Position numbers and translations under genes: made by a program. A DNA stretch of 64,000 bases from Blastomyces gilchristii SLH14081 (Eukaryota > Ascomycota > Eurotiomycetes > Onygenales > Ajellomycetaceae): positions 5,777,635 through 5,841,634 of the forward strand of contig NW_003101680.1 in NCBI RefSeq assembly GCF_000003855.2, written 5' to 3'. Position 1 is the first letter of the stretch, and each line of letters opens with the position of its first letter. The notes beneath the pieces were generated by a model. That model saw nothing but the letters and a program-made list of their open reading frames with translations. It was not told the DNA's origin and searched no databases. Of the stretch, positions 10,636 through 22,949 are shown piece by piece.

Positions 10636-10639
10636 TATT

Positions 10640-13600
10640 GATAGATTCTGTTATAAGCTCTTTGAGACAGGTAGTGATACTAACTCACTGTATTACTTAT
10701 ACTGCAGAATCTTCATTCTTTAACAGATATTACAAGTCTTAATATACTCTTTGACATCTTTTCAGAGCTTGTCTTAAATATATTTATATTTTAGAAGCTT
10801 CTTAGTCTTCTCTAATCTGAAGTGCTCTGCATAAGAATTATTATAATGAATTCTTAATAACTTCTGATATACTGCTCTACTATAAGAGATGAAGACTGAA
10901 TTATTCAGCAGTAGAAGTCTACATTTTTCTAGTTATCAGTGACTTGATTTCTTAGTAATATCATCCTGCTCAGAGTCTGTCTCTTTCAAGTTTAAACTGA
11001 ATCTTCTTCTCAACTTCTGAATTCAAGCTGTAGTAAAGATGTTTCTCTTCTATAATATATTAATACATTTTAAAAGTAGTTAAGTTGAAAGATTGTAGAC
11101 TGTTTTATTCTTTATTAATTCAATAATAATAAGATATAACATGAGAAGCTCATAATCTTCAGTATTAGTTCTCTGCAGAGACCTGGATTTTCTTTCATCT
11201 TCTATACTGAGTTATATAACTGTCTTACTAGCTCTGTTCTCAAGCTTCAGAGAATCTCAACTTTCTGCAGTCTGCTTCTTCTACAGTGATAACAGAGAGT
11301 CTTTTATAGAATTCTTCTTCTTATCAATGATATTATAATCAGACTGTCTAGATAATATATTGACAGAGTTAAGCTGATCTGAATAGTATCAGATATAGAA
11401 ATTATACTCTGAAAGTAGCTTCACTTATCTGACTTAACATTTTATCAAGCTCTTTGTTATTAAGAAGTAATGCAGGTTTATATAATCAGTGAGAACTTAC
11501 ACTGAGTACTTACTATTCTGAAGATAATATTATCAGATCTTAAAGAATTTAACAATTGCTAATATCTCTTAATTATAAGTATCATATCTTCTCTGTATAA
11601 GTGATAATGTCTTGAAGAAGAAGATCACTGATCTTTATTCACAGTATCTTATAGACTCTGTAAAAAAGCCTTCTCTTACAGATATTTTATTATCTGTATC
11701 TTCAGTGATTACTATTCTCTGATTCTTTCAACATTGAAAGATCTTCAATATTAACTGTGAAAAGATTTCACAGATTTCATTCTCAGATACATCAGTCTCA
11801 CACTAACTAAGTAAGTCAGAGTTAAAGTGATTCAGTATTGTAATATCTGTAAAAGCTTATTTCAATTCTGCAAATACCTGTATAGTGTCTTAAGTGAGAG
11901 TAAACAGTTCTATTTTCCTGTCTTTCACACTTCTCTTTAACAGATCTGTAAGAGAAGCAGTAATCTGTGAATATGTATAGATGAATTATCTGTAGAAATT
12001 TATAAATTCTAGAAACATCTGTATCTCACAGTATATTCACAGCACTGAGCAGTTCTCAATGATAGAGGCCTGACTTCTATTCATTGAAATGCTATTTATC
12101 TTAATAAAATAATCTAAGAAATCAATCTTCTGTATATAAAATAAGTATTTTTCAATGTTTATATAGAGTTGATACTGTCTTAAGTGACTCAACACTTCTT
12201 GAACATGAGTATTATATTCTTTCTCTGTTTTTGAGAAGATTAGAATGTTATTTAAGTATACTATACAGAAGACATTGACAAGACTCTGCAGTGTCTTATT
12301 TATATAGATCTGAAAGATGGCTGAAGTGTTATAAAGATTAAAAGATAAAACAAGATATTCAAAATTGCTGTACTTAGTATAAAAAGCTGCTTTTTAAACA
12401 TTGTCTTCATTAACTCTGATTCTATAATAGATATTCTATATATCAATCTTTGAAAACATCTTTGCTTCAGATAATTGATCAATTATCTCATTAATTAATA
12501 GTAATAAATAGTGATTCTTAGCTGTCATCTTATTAAGATCTCCGTAGTCTATACATAGACATAGTCTATCATTCTTCTTAAGTATAAAGAGTATAAGTGT
12601 CTCTGCTGAACTGTTTGATAAGCATATTCAGTTCTTTGATTATACTTTCTCAAGATATTTGTGCAGAATATTACATTTCTTTATATACAAGTTGTAAAAA
12701 GATCTGTACAGTATCATTGTATCATCTTCAAGATGAATTCTATATTGTATCTTGATGTCAGAAAACTTCACTGCTTTTCTTTCTGAAAAGACATTCTTAT
12801 AATCTGTAAAGAGATATTATATTTATTCATCTTTAATAATGAATACTGCTACTAATCTTGCAGTGAGAGTGATAACTTCTTTATCTATTCTCAAGTCTCA
12901 GTCACCTGCTACACAGTATATTAACTCTATCTTTTTCTTACAATTCTTCTGATGAAACTCTTTGAGTTTCTCTATTACTATCTCTTCATCAGTGAGACAG
13001 TACTATTATATCTGAGTGACTCAGTCAATGAAAGAATTGTTTTCTCTCAATTATAGAAGATCTAGAATAACATTCTTATCTATGATATTAACTGTGTGAA
13101 GAAGCAGACTGCTCTTCTTAAAGATTTCTTCTAAGTCTGTAATCATACACTTTGCTTAAATTCTATTAAAATGATGATATTTTATTTCATCAGTAAATTT
13201 CACATGATCTGACAGATCTATCTTCTTTTAACTCTTTATCAAAGAAAAGAAATAGAATATGAAGTTAATATTCACTCTGAATTTAAGTAGACATCTCACA
13301 GATATCTTCTAATTTAGAGTATTCATTATAATTGTAATATAGATTTGAAGATATAAGAATTATCAATTCTTCATTTCTTTCTCTTCTTTATCTTTCACAG
13401 ATATATTTATCAGAAGAGGAGTTAACTTTGAGAAGATATCTTCCTAATTTCTTCTCTTCTTCAGCTTCTTATAATCACTAGTATAGTAATCACTAGCTTC
13501 ACAGTTATAACAGAGATCTTTATTAAATCTTGTTTAATATTTCTTCACAGTGAGTGAAGAATTGAAATATCTGAAATTCTTCTTTACTTTCTCTACACTG

Positions 13601-14400
13601 AAGTCATCTCAGTGCTGTTTAGATCTTAGTATTAATTACTTAGAAGAGATCTTGTTAATCTTTTTCTCAAAGTATTAATTATTTAAATAGATTCAGAAAG
13701 TCAAGTTAACAAGCTTAGTGTAATTAATTAAAAAACTCTGATACTGTGATATTATTCTTCACATCTTATAAGTCCGCTTTGTGAGATAAAACTGTGTTTT
13801 TAATTGATTTAAATCATTAGTTAATTTCTTTTAATATTCTTCAAATCTTATATTGAAATTAGAAGAATTCTCATCATCTTATTAATATAATGAGTTGAAC
13901 TACTGTGCTGCTGTGAAGCTGCAGTTACAGTGATCTTCAATTTGATTCAGTAGAAAGTCTTTGAATTCTTCTCAAGTCATGACAGTATTAATACACTTAA
14001 GCTCTCTCTTCTTGATAACTCAAGTAGTTGCAGAGATGTCTTCAAGAAGATTGATGATATATATTACTTATATCTTGTGAGTATTAAACTGGCTCAGATT
14101 AAGGCAGAATTTCTGTTCAAGAATATAGATAAAGCTGTGAAATTCAGACAATGTGTTTTTCTTATAACTTGAAGAATCTCTGACTTTAATCTCTCTATCT
14201 TCATGATAGATGTAGGTGTGTAAAAGCTGTAGCAGTGAGTGACAGAGCAGTTGAAGAGCTCATGTCAAAGTATGCAGTAGATTCAGAAATCTCGGATTTC
14301 TGTTAGAGTAGAGATGTACACACTCTAGAGAAGAATGTGAAGTTTCTCTCAGAGAGTGAGATCAGGTCAGTCTCAGTATAAGTGTGTAAGATTATATCAG
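10640..14400 (-). pseudogene. G2-minus gag-pol remnant
   Basis: Order on the minus strand: gag from about 14400; a CYNC-type zinc knuckle with substituted Cys near 13470-13530; aspartyl-protease segment near 13300; RT with VYLNNILIF in place of YLDDILIF at about 12240-12275; RNase H and its connection about 11150-11800; integrase zinc-finger region about 10700-10900. The longest open piece is only 60 codons (12300-12482). Decay is by transitions, many giving TGA. Gag and Pol probably form one frame, as in G2-plus. Confidence 0.8.
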
Positions 14401-14455
14401 TCTGTTAATAGAGCTTGACTGATTCAAACTTATAATCAGATTGAGTGATTCAAAT

Positions 14456-14999
14456 TGTAACATAACAGCTCTGAAGCAGTAATTAGTTAATAATATTATA
14501 TAGAAGTAGTTATTTAAGAAGCTGTATAAGTGAGCTTGACTATCTTACTTAAATAGTGAGCTTATAGACTACAGAGTTATTATGAGAATATCACAGATAT
14601 GATAATTAGTATACTAAGAAGATTATATGAGAAATACAGTAACTCTTATATATATTTCAGTAGAAGAAAAATGAATCACTGACTTCTTTGATAGAAAGCC
14701 AGTATCTAGCTATTCTATACAGATAATGAGTGAATACTCTTCTCTCATTTCATGAGTGAGAATAGTCAGAGTGATATCTCAGTGATGTCTCACTGTTCAG
14801 AAAGAGTAATCTGCTGACCTTGTATAGAAGTGAGATTCTTATATTCATCAATTAGATCTTTCTATGACATATCCGAATGATGTCATAGAGTGGTTGGAAA
14901 CCGGTTCAAACAGCCTGCAAAATGAATGAAATCATCCACAGAGAAGTGATGGGCCGTGTGGAACCGCAACAGGGCCTTGGCGCGGCCGGGAGCGTGACA
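14456..14999 (-). repeat. G2-minus 5' LTR, outer edge unmutated
   Basis: 544-bp LTR in reverse orientation; on the plus strand it runs from TGTAAC to GTGACA. The outer ~120 bp (about 14880-14999) keep dense CpG such as GGCGCGGCCGGGAGCG, whereas the inner ~400 bp are almost CpG-free. Matches the 532-bp LTRs of G2-plus. Confidence 0.88.
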
Positions 15000-15004
15000 T
15001 AAAT

Positions 15005-15950
15005 GCTGAACAAGTTACCGAAGCTTTTCTACAGAGCTCATTCTATTAAATGCATAAATTATTGAGATGAATAGTATCAGATCAGAGCTGTCAATTCATA
15101 AGTACTCTCTGAATAAGAATCTGTCAAGTTCTCAAGATTACACACTGTTTATTAACTGTCTATTATCTCAAGACTGATAATGTGTCAGAACAGATCATTC
15201 AGAATGTAAAGAATTATCTTCATAAGTTCTGTAATTACTTATAAGATAATTGATATGATCTTCTTCTATACACAGAGATTACTATCAATAACTGAGATAC
15301 TGTTTTAACAGATGTATGCCTGTTCTTTCTTATACACAGATTTCATATGAAAGTGTTGAATCTTCTAGAGATCATACATTTCACACTGAATCTCTGCAGT
15401 TCAATTCAGATCATTGATAATATAGTAATAAAGCTCTAAGATATCTGTGACTGAGCAGAGATCTCTATGATAATTATAAAACAAGATCAAGAAGATTCAG
15501 TTAATATTTAATAAGATCTTACATAATAGTATAAGATAGAAGATCTTATATAATTGAATCTTAAAAATATACAGAGTATGTACTCATTTCATATATTGAA
15601 TTATCATTATATGAAATACACAGTGACAGAAGTTCTAGACAGTTATAACTATTATCTTAATATTATATTAGAAATTCATAATGTGTTTTACATAAGCTTG
15701 CTTCATCATATTATCACTGATCTCTTTTCTTCTCAACTGACTTTCAAATGACAGCCGCCAGAGATGATAGAGAAGAATAATGAACTTGAGTGAGAGATTA
15801 AGAATATTCTTGATTAGAGATCTCACAGCCGCAGCTGATAATATCTTATAAAAATAAGTCAGCTATGATTATCTGACCTGAACTGTGAGTTCTGTGTTAT
15901 CTGAGATCACAGCTCTTGACTGATAAGAGCTATACATAATCAAAGAAGAA
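15005..15950 (+). pseudogene. G3-C integrase C-terminus and chromodomain remnant
   Basis: Integrase core tail to about 15450; then a readable 65-codon piece (15554-15751) with MNLKNIQSMYSFHILNYHYMKY and VFYISLLHHIITD, the post-core segment of this family; then a chromodomain-like stretch (about 15770-15910) with *EIKNIL, SQLxxS and ELWVLCYLRSQLLTD positions colinear with G3-B 59311-59465. Broken by TGA and TAG. Confidence 0.65.
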
Positions 15951-15961
15951 GGGGCCTAATA

Positions 15962-16311
15962 TGATAAGCTGCGTCTGATTAATTATATAGACTATTTCAT
16001 TACACTTCACAGATTTCACTGAAGGCTCTGATTCTCAGCCATTCTCAATCACTGATTCTCAGTCACTATAAACACATATCCTCCGATTCTCAGCCATTTT
16101 CAATCACTGATTCTTAGCTGCTATAAACGTGTAATAATTCTCTCACTCTGATCTGAAGCATCACTGTGTACATCATCACACATGCGTATAAATATTTACT
16201 TTAATTACTGATTCTCATACTTTCTCTTTCTTTTTCTTCTTTAACATTTTTCACTTTGTTATATAAGATCTATAAATATTATACTGATCTACTCAGTGTA
16301 AGCCTCTTACA
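15962..16311 (+). repeat. G3-C 3' LTR
   Basis: About 350 bp, TGATAAGCTGCG ... CTCTTACA, aligning with the other G3 LTRs. It contains two ~55-bp internal repeats (CCGATTCTCAGCCATT type), as in G3-B. A GAAGAAGGGGCC purine-rich run just upstream is the likely polypurine tract. Confidence 0.85.
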
Positions 16312-19128
16312 AATATTCATTCTTATGAATATGAAATGAGTTTTCCAAATGAATCTTACATAACTTTGAGAAAGTAAATATATAAGATAAGTGTTATAAA
16401 CACTTCACTGAGTGTAAATAAGTAAGTAATATTATATCATACTTCATATACTTTAGCTTACACTATCTTACATTGAATGAAGAGTTTTCAACATCTTTCT
16501 ATTTATAAATCTTTATTCATAATCTTGTGTCTGAGTTGAGAGTGAAATAAAAATGCTTAATCTTACAATCAGATATAGTGAAGAAAGCATACAACATTCT
16601 TATTATATAGAAACAAGTGAGTCAATTGTAACAGAAAATACTGTAATTAAGTATATCTTAATAGAGAATAGATAATCAGACTTCTATGACATAAGTTATA
16701 CATCTGAATATGATGAATCTAGATCTGAATGTTATTGCTAAAGCACTGAATCTTTCAAAAAAGAAATTCTCTAAGTGAAAATCTTAATATTATAAGTATT
16801 GAGCTTACTTCAACTGCAGACACTAAAACCATGATGTAAAGAATTACACATAGTATGCATAGTCAAGAGAAGTAAGAAAGTTAAAAAACTAGCAGAATCA
16901 GTGAGCTTGAAGACACTCACTGATATTCTATGAAAAGTCTTCAAAGTGAAAGAGATGTCTGTGTTAGATAATTCTCTGAATTCTGTAAATATCATGACAA
17001 AGCAGGCTTCTGAATAAGATGTGAGTGAGACTGATACAGCAGACACTCATCTTAATGCCTTGAGATCTGAAATATTAATGTATAAAAAGCATTTAGATAA
17101 GAATTGAGAGATAACTGTAAAAGTATTAACAGACACAGAAGCTTCTACACAATATATTAATAATTATATAATTCAAAGACTGAAAGAGGTTCATCAAGTG
17201 AAGAATTCTCAATATATAAGATTGTCTGATAACTGATATTTAGTATCATCTATAAGAGTAAGAGTTCTCTTACACTTCAGAGAGTGATCTTGCTATATTT
17301 GTGTGTAAGAGCTGCAGAACATGAAATACAACCTTATTCTCATACTTAATTGATTTCAAAAAAAATTCAATTCACGGATTCAATGACATACATGTTATAT
17401 ATAGTTAACTGATAGAAAGAAAACAGTTCATACAATTCTATTAACTGATATGAGAAGAACATTTCACATCTCTGATATAGAAGAGTTAAATCTGCTTAAA
17501 TATTAATAAGTAAAGAGAACAATTTACAAGATCTCATTCAAAAGCATTCTGTATATCATACAGAACTCAGAAGGGGAGAAAATCAAGATAAAGAATATAC
17601 AGAAGAACAAGCATATGAAGAAACTTCTGAAGAAGTATGAAAAGATCTTTCAAACAGATCTTTCACTGAAATTGCTGCCAGAACAAGAATTCATACATAA
17701 GATTGGCATGAAGGACACAAAACCAGTCAATTAAAATGTGTATTCTCTGTCACAAACACATCTTAAAGAACAGAAGTGTCAGATCACAGACCTTCTAGAA
17801 TGTAGTCTCATACAATTCTCATCAAGTATGTGAGGCTTCTCAGTTCTATTCATGAAAAAGATGAATGAGAAATGACAGATGTGTATCAATTATCAAGCAC
17901 TTAACAAGCTTATAATTCACAATGAATATTCACTATTACAGATTCAATAACAGTTAAATACAGTTAAAAATACTTAATATCTATCAAAGATCAATAGTCT
18001 CTCAGAATACTGACAGATCTGTGTAAATAAACTATCAGTATTATGAACTATGTTTAAAATGCAATGAGAGAAGTTTGAATTCCTGGCAATGTCATTCAGT
18101 CTGATAAATACATCTGTCATCTTTCAAATGATGATGAATAGAATTCTTTATAAATAGAATAAAATCTCATGTGTTGTATATCTGAATAACATTCTAGTCT
18201 TCTCAAACTTATATGATAAACATCTGAAGCACTTTGATGAAGTGCTTACAACTCTGACAGAGTATAAGCTCTATATCAAATCAACAAAGTGTGTGTTTGA
18301 AACAGAAGAGTTGAAGTTTATAGAATATGTAGTGAGTGATAACTGTATACATCTCATTCTGGAGAAATTCAATGTCATAGTGAATTAACTGTGGCTGAGA
18401 AACATATATTATATACAATAGTTTCTTGAGTTGGTCTCATATTACTGCAGATTCATTGAAGAGTTCATACTAATAGCTGTATCACTCTTAAATCTCTTAA
18501 GAGAAATGAGTGCTAATCTGCAGAAGAAGAAGTTTTATTCAATTATCTGAAATACTGTATACAAAGAGGCTTTTCTCACACTGAGAAAATGTATGATATT
18601 ATTCTCAGTACTTATTCAATCAGATGACAATAAACCTTTCTATATTAAGATAGATGCATCTGAATGAGTGATCAGAGACACTCTTCTGCAGATGAGTAAG
18701 AATAGTAAGCTGCACTCAGTGACATACAATGATAGAAAACTATCAGATGCTGAGCTCAATTACTCAGTGTATAAAAAGAAATTACTAGCAATCAAGCACA
18801 CACTGGCATTGTGAGATAGATATATTGATAACAGGTATACAATAACAGTGATCATAGATTATAAAAGTCTTATCTATCTATAATTAACAATAAAACCTTT
18901 CAAATGCTTAGCATATTGAATCTCAGAGTTCTAAGCATATAATCTTCATATTAAATACTGAATGAGATTGAATGCTGTGATATCTGATACAATTAGTTGC
19001 AGACCTGAGTTTATAAGTAAGAATTCTATAAATTAGATGCAAGAGAAGTTCGTATTAAACATACTGAGAGAATGTAAGAAATCAGAATGAGTGAACACAA
19101 TAATCTCTTACTTAAAGAATGATAAAAT
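16312..19128 (+). mobile_element. G1-c3 part 1: gag end to RNase H
   Basis: Colinear with about 3600-6385 of G1-c1. Contains the zinc-knuckle region (16806 onward, first and last Cys changed), frameshift signal (16883), protease TDTEAS (about 17130), RT (about 17720-18370) and RNase H (about 18600-18960). All frames are broken. It is cut at 19128 by G1-c2 and continues at 35013. Its 5' LTR and leader lie off the left edge because G3-C and everything nested in it sit between. Confidence 0.85.
16883..16924 (+). promoter_or_regulatory. G1-c3 programmed -1 frameshift signal
   Basis: A AAA AAC (16883-16889) in the gag frame followed by TAG (16890-16892), 7-nt spacer to 16896, then stem ATCAGTGAG (16897-16905) with a perfect CTCACTGAT (16916-16924). 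The loop differs from the other copies (CTTGAAGACA) while the stem is kept. The protease frame is -1 relative to the zinc-knuckle frame (317 nt apart). Confidence 0.85.
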
Positions 19129-19295
19129 TGTGGTTTAGAAGAACGTACGACCGTCGGATAATATCGCGGCCGCTTCCGAACTTGCTTACGAATGTAAAGA
19201 GGCCATAGCGGCCACCAATTAATTTAGTGTACTATATATAAGAAGTCAGTGTATGTCTGTAATCATACACTGGCTCAAGCAACCTTTGAATCACA
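19129..19295 (+). repeat. G1-c2 5' LTR
   Basis: 167 bp, TGTGGTTTAG ... GAATCACA. The first ~90 bp keep CpG (ATCGCGGCCGCTTCCG) while the last half has lost most. Confidence 0.9.
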
Positions 19296-19710
19296 TCTGA
19301 TAGTATATCTAAAAAACTGGTGAGAAGTACAGACTTCTTCAGAGTGTGATAATTCCATCTATAAAGTAATTCATAGTTATCATATGATTCATATCAGTGT
19401 GATTCTAAAATGTCTCAAAAGATAGCATATAAAAAAGTGATAAGTGAAAGAGCATCTGATTTATACTGCTCTGCTTGTTGAAGAAAAACTTCACACTCAG
19501 ATGAATGTCACATATGTGAACAGATAAGATGTGAGAAAAGAAATGAGAGTGATGAACCAGATTCAAAGAAGACTGCTCTCTACTCAGAAGAATAAAAGAG
19601 AGATGATTATCACTGAAGTCATACAATGATAACAGGAAATGAAAAACAGAAATCATATAATGATATAATAATATAATGATATAATAATATAATGATAGAC
19701 ATTGTATGAT
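19296..19710 (+). pseudogene. G1-c2 leader and gag 5' part
   Basis: Aligns with 2495-2905 of G1-c1. Includes an AT-rich tandem run (about 19655-19695). The 12 bases 19699-19710 (ACATTGTATGAT) are one copy of the LINE1 target duplication. Gag continues at 27288. Antisense open stretches here are not conserved as genes. Confidence 0.6.
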
Positions 19711-20420
19711 CAAGAGTCAACCGCTCCACCACGAACTCGCTCGATTTTTCGAATAAGAACCCGCCGATAGATCCATCGAAAAGCCCTCGATCATACGAGC
19801 ATTTTGACCCCATCGCCGACCGCATACCCCGTGTGGTGGTGGAGATATCCAGCCAAACGTGAACTAGACATTGTTCGACACTCCCGTGTGGGATTATCCC
19901 CCGTTCACCCCTACCACACCACAACCCCGGGCCAAAGTGCCATACAAATTGTAAGGTGAAGAGACATAGTCATATGTGCCAATCTTCTTGATTTTGGAAG
20001 ATCCCCGATCTGTAATTGTGGAGATATCTGAGAAGCAATCTCCGCGAAAACCCTGTCCACCTTTGATGTTCCAAAACATCAACACCAAGTCCCACCCTCG
20101 TACCGCCCTTCCCAATCTGGCCCATCCCCGGCAGAAAAATACAAAAAGATACCTCGGCGATAATATCAAGCACATAACCAACAGACACTTCTGAAGTGCA
20201 ACCTCCACAGTCTGTCGTCAGTGTATCTAGACTTCAACACCAAGTCTCACCCTTGTACTACCCCTCTCAATCTGGCCCATCCCCGGCAGAACAATACAAA
20301 AAGATACCTTGGCAACAGCATTTGATACATAATCAGTGGACAATGAGTCAACAGCACATCAACAACTATAAAATCAGTATATCTCAAGATCTGACTGAGC
20401 CTTTGATCCCTGCACAGTGA
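19711..20420 (+). other. LINE1 5' UTR, unmutated GC-rich segment
   Basis: About 700 bp with ordinary CG, CC and GG content, in sharp contrast to everything around it. Short frames on both strands (for example 19894-20208 minus and 20196-20420 plus) overlap each other and none resembles a known protein. I therefore read it as the promoter-bearing 5' UTR. A Gln/Pro/Ser-rich plus frame in the last part (PSQSGPSPAEQYKKIP) is repeated in the first tandem unit with a stop, so a lost coding origin cannot be excluded. Confidence 0.65.
20079..20345 (+). repeat. 155-bp tandem units in LINE1 5' UTR
   Basis: Unit 1 at 20079-20233; a partial unit 2 from 20234 to about 20345, sharing TCAACACCAAGTC, CAATCTGGCCCATCCCCGGC and ACAAAAAGATACCT. 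Differences are mostly C/T or G/A. Tandem 5' monomers serve as promoters in some LINEs, such as mouse L1; that role here is inference. Confidence 0.7.
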
Positions 20421-20637
20421 GATATATTAAATCTAGTTTTAATATCTCAATATTCAATAGATTCTGCAAGAGATTGAGAACAGCAACACTAGGTTTCTAT
20501 TAAATTTAAGAATTAACTCTATATTGATATAATCATTGACAAAGTCTTTTATTTTGAGATATAAATAATCAGTTCCTCTACATCTCACTGACACTATTTA
20601 TATTATTATATAGAAACAGACTTATATTCTCTATAAT

Positions 20638-20667
20638 ATCAAGACTCTGAAGAGGGAAAGTCTTGAT
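20638..20667 (+). other. Hairpin in LINE1 5' UTR
   Basis: ATCAAGACT (20638-20646) pairs perfectly with AGTCTTGAT (20659-20667) around a 12-nt loop; flanking sequence extends the complementarity imperfectly. Possible RNA structure upstream of ORF1. A 14-base A run lies at 20731-20744. I see nothing else in 20421-21290. Confidence 0.4.
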
Positions 20668-21290
20668 AGAGAGTATATAGTAGTGCATATCTTAGCAGTT
20701 TCTATCTCATTCTTCTACAGCAGTTAATGCAAAAAAAAAAAAAAGATCTTAGAAATAGTTTTTCACTTCTCTTGAAAAAGTAAGGTGTTTTTCCCTGGGT
20801 TTTACATAATATTCTTACAAAGAATTAAAAACAGAGCTGTTTTCTGTCATAATTTCATATTCTTTTAAGTAAGAATTACTTTTTCAGTGACTGAAGAGCT
20901 TTCATTAATACTTAATTCTTTTTTACACTCTTTATTAACTGATTTGAGTTGCACACTTGTTGTGTGAGAAGATTTGAATAATTTAGAATAAAATTGAATA
21001 GTTTTAATCAATTTCTCTGCAAAAAATTGATTTATTTTTTGTCAGTTTTTCTCTCAAAAACTGTCATATTATCTGATTCATTATCAATTGATATCATACT
21101 CTTTCTCACTGTATCTCAAGAAAGAGATTGTAAAGATTTTATTAATTTATCTTAAAAATCAATTTTAGTTTATTAGATTCTCTTCAAAAATCTAACCTAG
21201 TTACTGAACTAGTGTGAAAAAAAATCAGGTGTTTTATACACAAAAGTCTTTTATTCTTCTTTTGAAACAGTCTGACCAACTTTTCATTGA

Positions 21291-22840
21291 GTGAGAACAA
21301 TGAGTTCAAAAATACACTCAGTTGATGTGGAAAAAGATGCTTTCTCAAATGCTGTTCCTGAGATTGAAATTCTGAAGAGAAGAAAGAAAGAAGAAATAGA
21401 GAAACAACAAGTTCTTGAAATACAGAAACTTGAAAAAGTAAGCAAGATTCTTGAAAAGCAGTGTCTGAGTGAGATGAATGAAGAAGTTCTGTTAATTCTT
21501 CATGCTCAGGCTAGACAACTACAGGAGATGATCAAGTTCAAACTTGGAATCTCAAACACAGTTCAAAAAACATTGAAAATTTCTAGTATAATCACTGACT
21601 CTTCATCTTGCTCTTCTTCTTTTTTTTCTACTTCTTCTTCTTCTTTGAATCAGAAGAAAACATATGCTCAAGTAGCTGAATCTACTGTCTCTAAACCTGC
21701 TGTCTCAAAACCTGCTCAAAATCCTGAGAAAACTGAGAAGAATACTGCTCATATCTCTATTCATAGAAAAGTGAAAAAGAAAATGCAAAAAGAGAAAAAC
21801 TTTCAAATCTTCAGAAATAGAAGACTTATTCTCAAAGTCTCAAACCAGGATATTCTGCAAAGAAACAAGCTAAACTCAAATCTCATTTTCAGAATCAGAA
21901 ATGAAATTAATCAGCAGTTCTTTTCTCAGTTAATAACTGATATTGAAGTTCAAAAATCAGTTATAGCTTCAATTGAGTCATCATTCTTTGAAAACTCTAT
22001 CATTCTGACTACAATGCCTGAATTCAGTGCTGAATTCCTTATTCAGAATGAGAATCTCTGAAAGTCAGTAGTAGAATCTTTACTAAACACAACAATTCTA
22101 TCTGAAAGAGATGAAAAGTGAGACAAATTCATTCTTCATGATATTTCAGTTGTAATTTTTAACTGTGAAGAAGAAATACAACTTCTCAAAATGAATTGAA
22201 AGAATACAACTCTATTCAACTGAGAAAGAAGCCTGTATGACTAAATTCAATTAAGTTCAGATAAAGCAGAAGAAATGCCTCTGTTCTAGTATATATAAAA
22301 ACACTTGAACAGTCAAAGATCTCTGAAGTAAGAGTAGCAGATTTGAAAATGAGAGTTCATGAATACAAAGACTCAAGAATGAATCTCAAATCTCAAACAC
22401 AGTGTTCAAACTGTCAAAGATATGAACACTTTGCAATCTCATATTTTAGAGACTCAAAATATGCATTCTGTGCCAGAGATCATAAACCTAGTGAGCATAA
22501 ATGTGAAACATGCTCAAAAAGAGATGAAATATGTCAACACACTCTGCTTAAGTGCTCTAATTACAAAGAAAAACATGCATCTAGCTCAAAAGAATGTATA
22601 TTTACTCCTAGAACTCAAAAGAACTGGAGAAAAGATGAAGCTCAAAGTCAATCTAGAACTGAAGAGAAGAGTCAAGCCAGTAGACTTACAACTATAAGCT
22701 TAAAAAGAAGAAACTCTCAACTATCTAAATCTTCAAACTTCAATTCTTCAGCTAAATGTAAACAGAATTTGAATTCTCAAACTTCTGTTAAGATTAGAGA
22801 ATTGAGAAATAACTCTGATGATAAACTAGATATAATGTAA
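21291..22840 (+). pseudogene. LINE1 ORF1 (Gag-like nucleic-acid-binding protein), broken
   Basis: ORF1 proteins coat LINE RNA. The first 256 codons (21291-22061) are open: a charged coiled-coil N-terminus (KRRKKEEIEKQQ, about residues 28-55), a Ser run near residues 105-118, then TYAQVAES, a motif typical of fungal LINE ORF1, and a LILKVSNQDILQRNKL region. After several stops the C-terminus is open again at 22343-22840, with three zinc-knuckle-like units: CSNCQRYEHFAISY (last Cys lost), CARDHKPSEHKC and CSNYKEKH...C (second Cys lost). It is the least damaged long coding region here. The start at 21291 is the first Met of the open stretch; the next Met is three codons later and equally possible. 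Confidence 0.8.
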
Positions 22841-22949
22841 GCAGTTGAGATCTCTACTTTTCAAAATAGTTATAATCTACTATCTGATGATAGTGACTAG
22901 ATCCTACTCTATCTCTACTCTCTTTTAGTATGAATATACAATAAAAACA

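Larger units (their letters stand above)
10640..14999 (-). mobile_element. G2-minus, 5' portion of a Ty3/gypsy chromovirus
   Basis: Continuation of the element at 432-2330, split by G1-c1. Reading leftward from 14999: LTR, gag, protease, RT, RNase H, first half of integrase, all colinear with G2-plus. It is inserted in G3-C; TAAAT (15000-15004) is the visible target-duplication copy, the other being left of the window. Confidence 0.88.
15000..16311 (+). mobile_element. G3-C, 3' end of a Ty3/gypsy chromovirus
   Basis: Colinear with about 58540-59857 of G3-B: integrase core remainder, integrase C-terminal domain, chromodomain, 3' LTR. Its 5' part is separated by the G2-minus insertion and lies outside the window. 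The right end meets the G1-c3 gag sequence AATATTCATTCT, so G3-C was inserted in G1-c3; the upstream flank is not visible. Confidence 0.85.

Noticed and set aside
16810..17046. Minus-strand frame over the gag-pol junction (also 28477-28662), conserved in two copies
   Set aside because: It is exactly opposite the conserved frameshift region; conservation is explained by the sense-strand signal and pol frame.
19619..20208. Several overlapping ORFs of 70-104 codons on both strands in the GC-rich patch
   Set aside because: They overlap one another on both strands, match no family, and arise simply because this patch has few stops; read as LINE 5' UTR.
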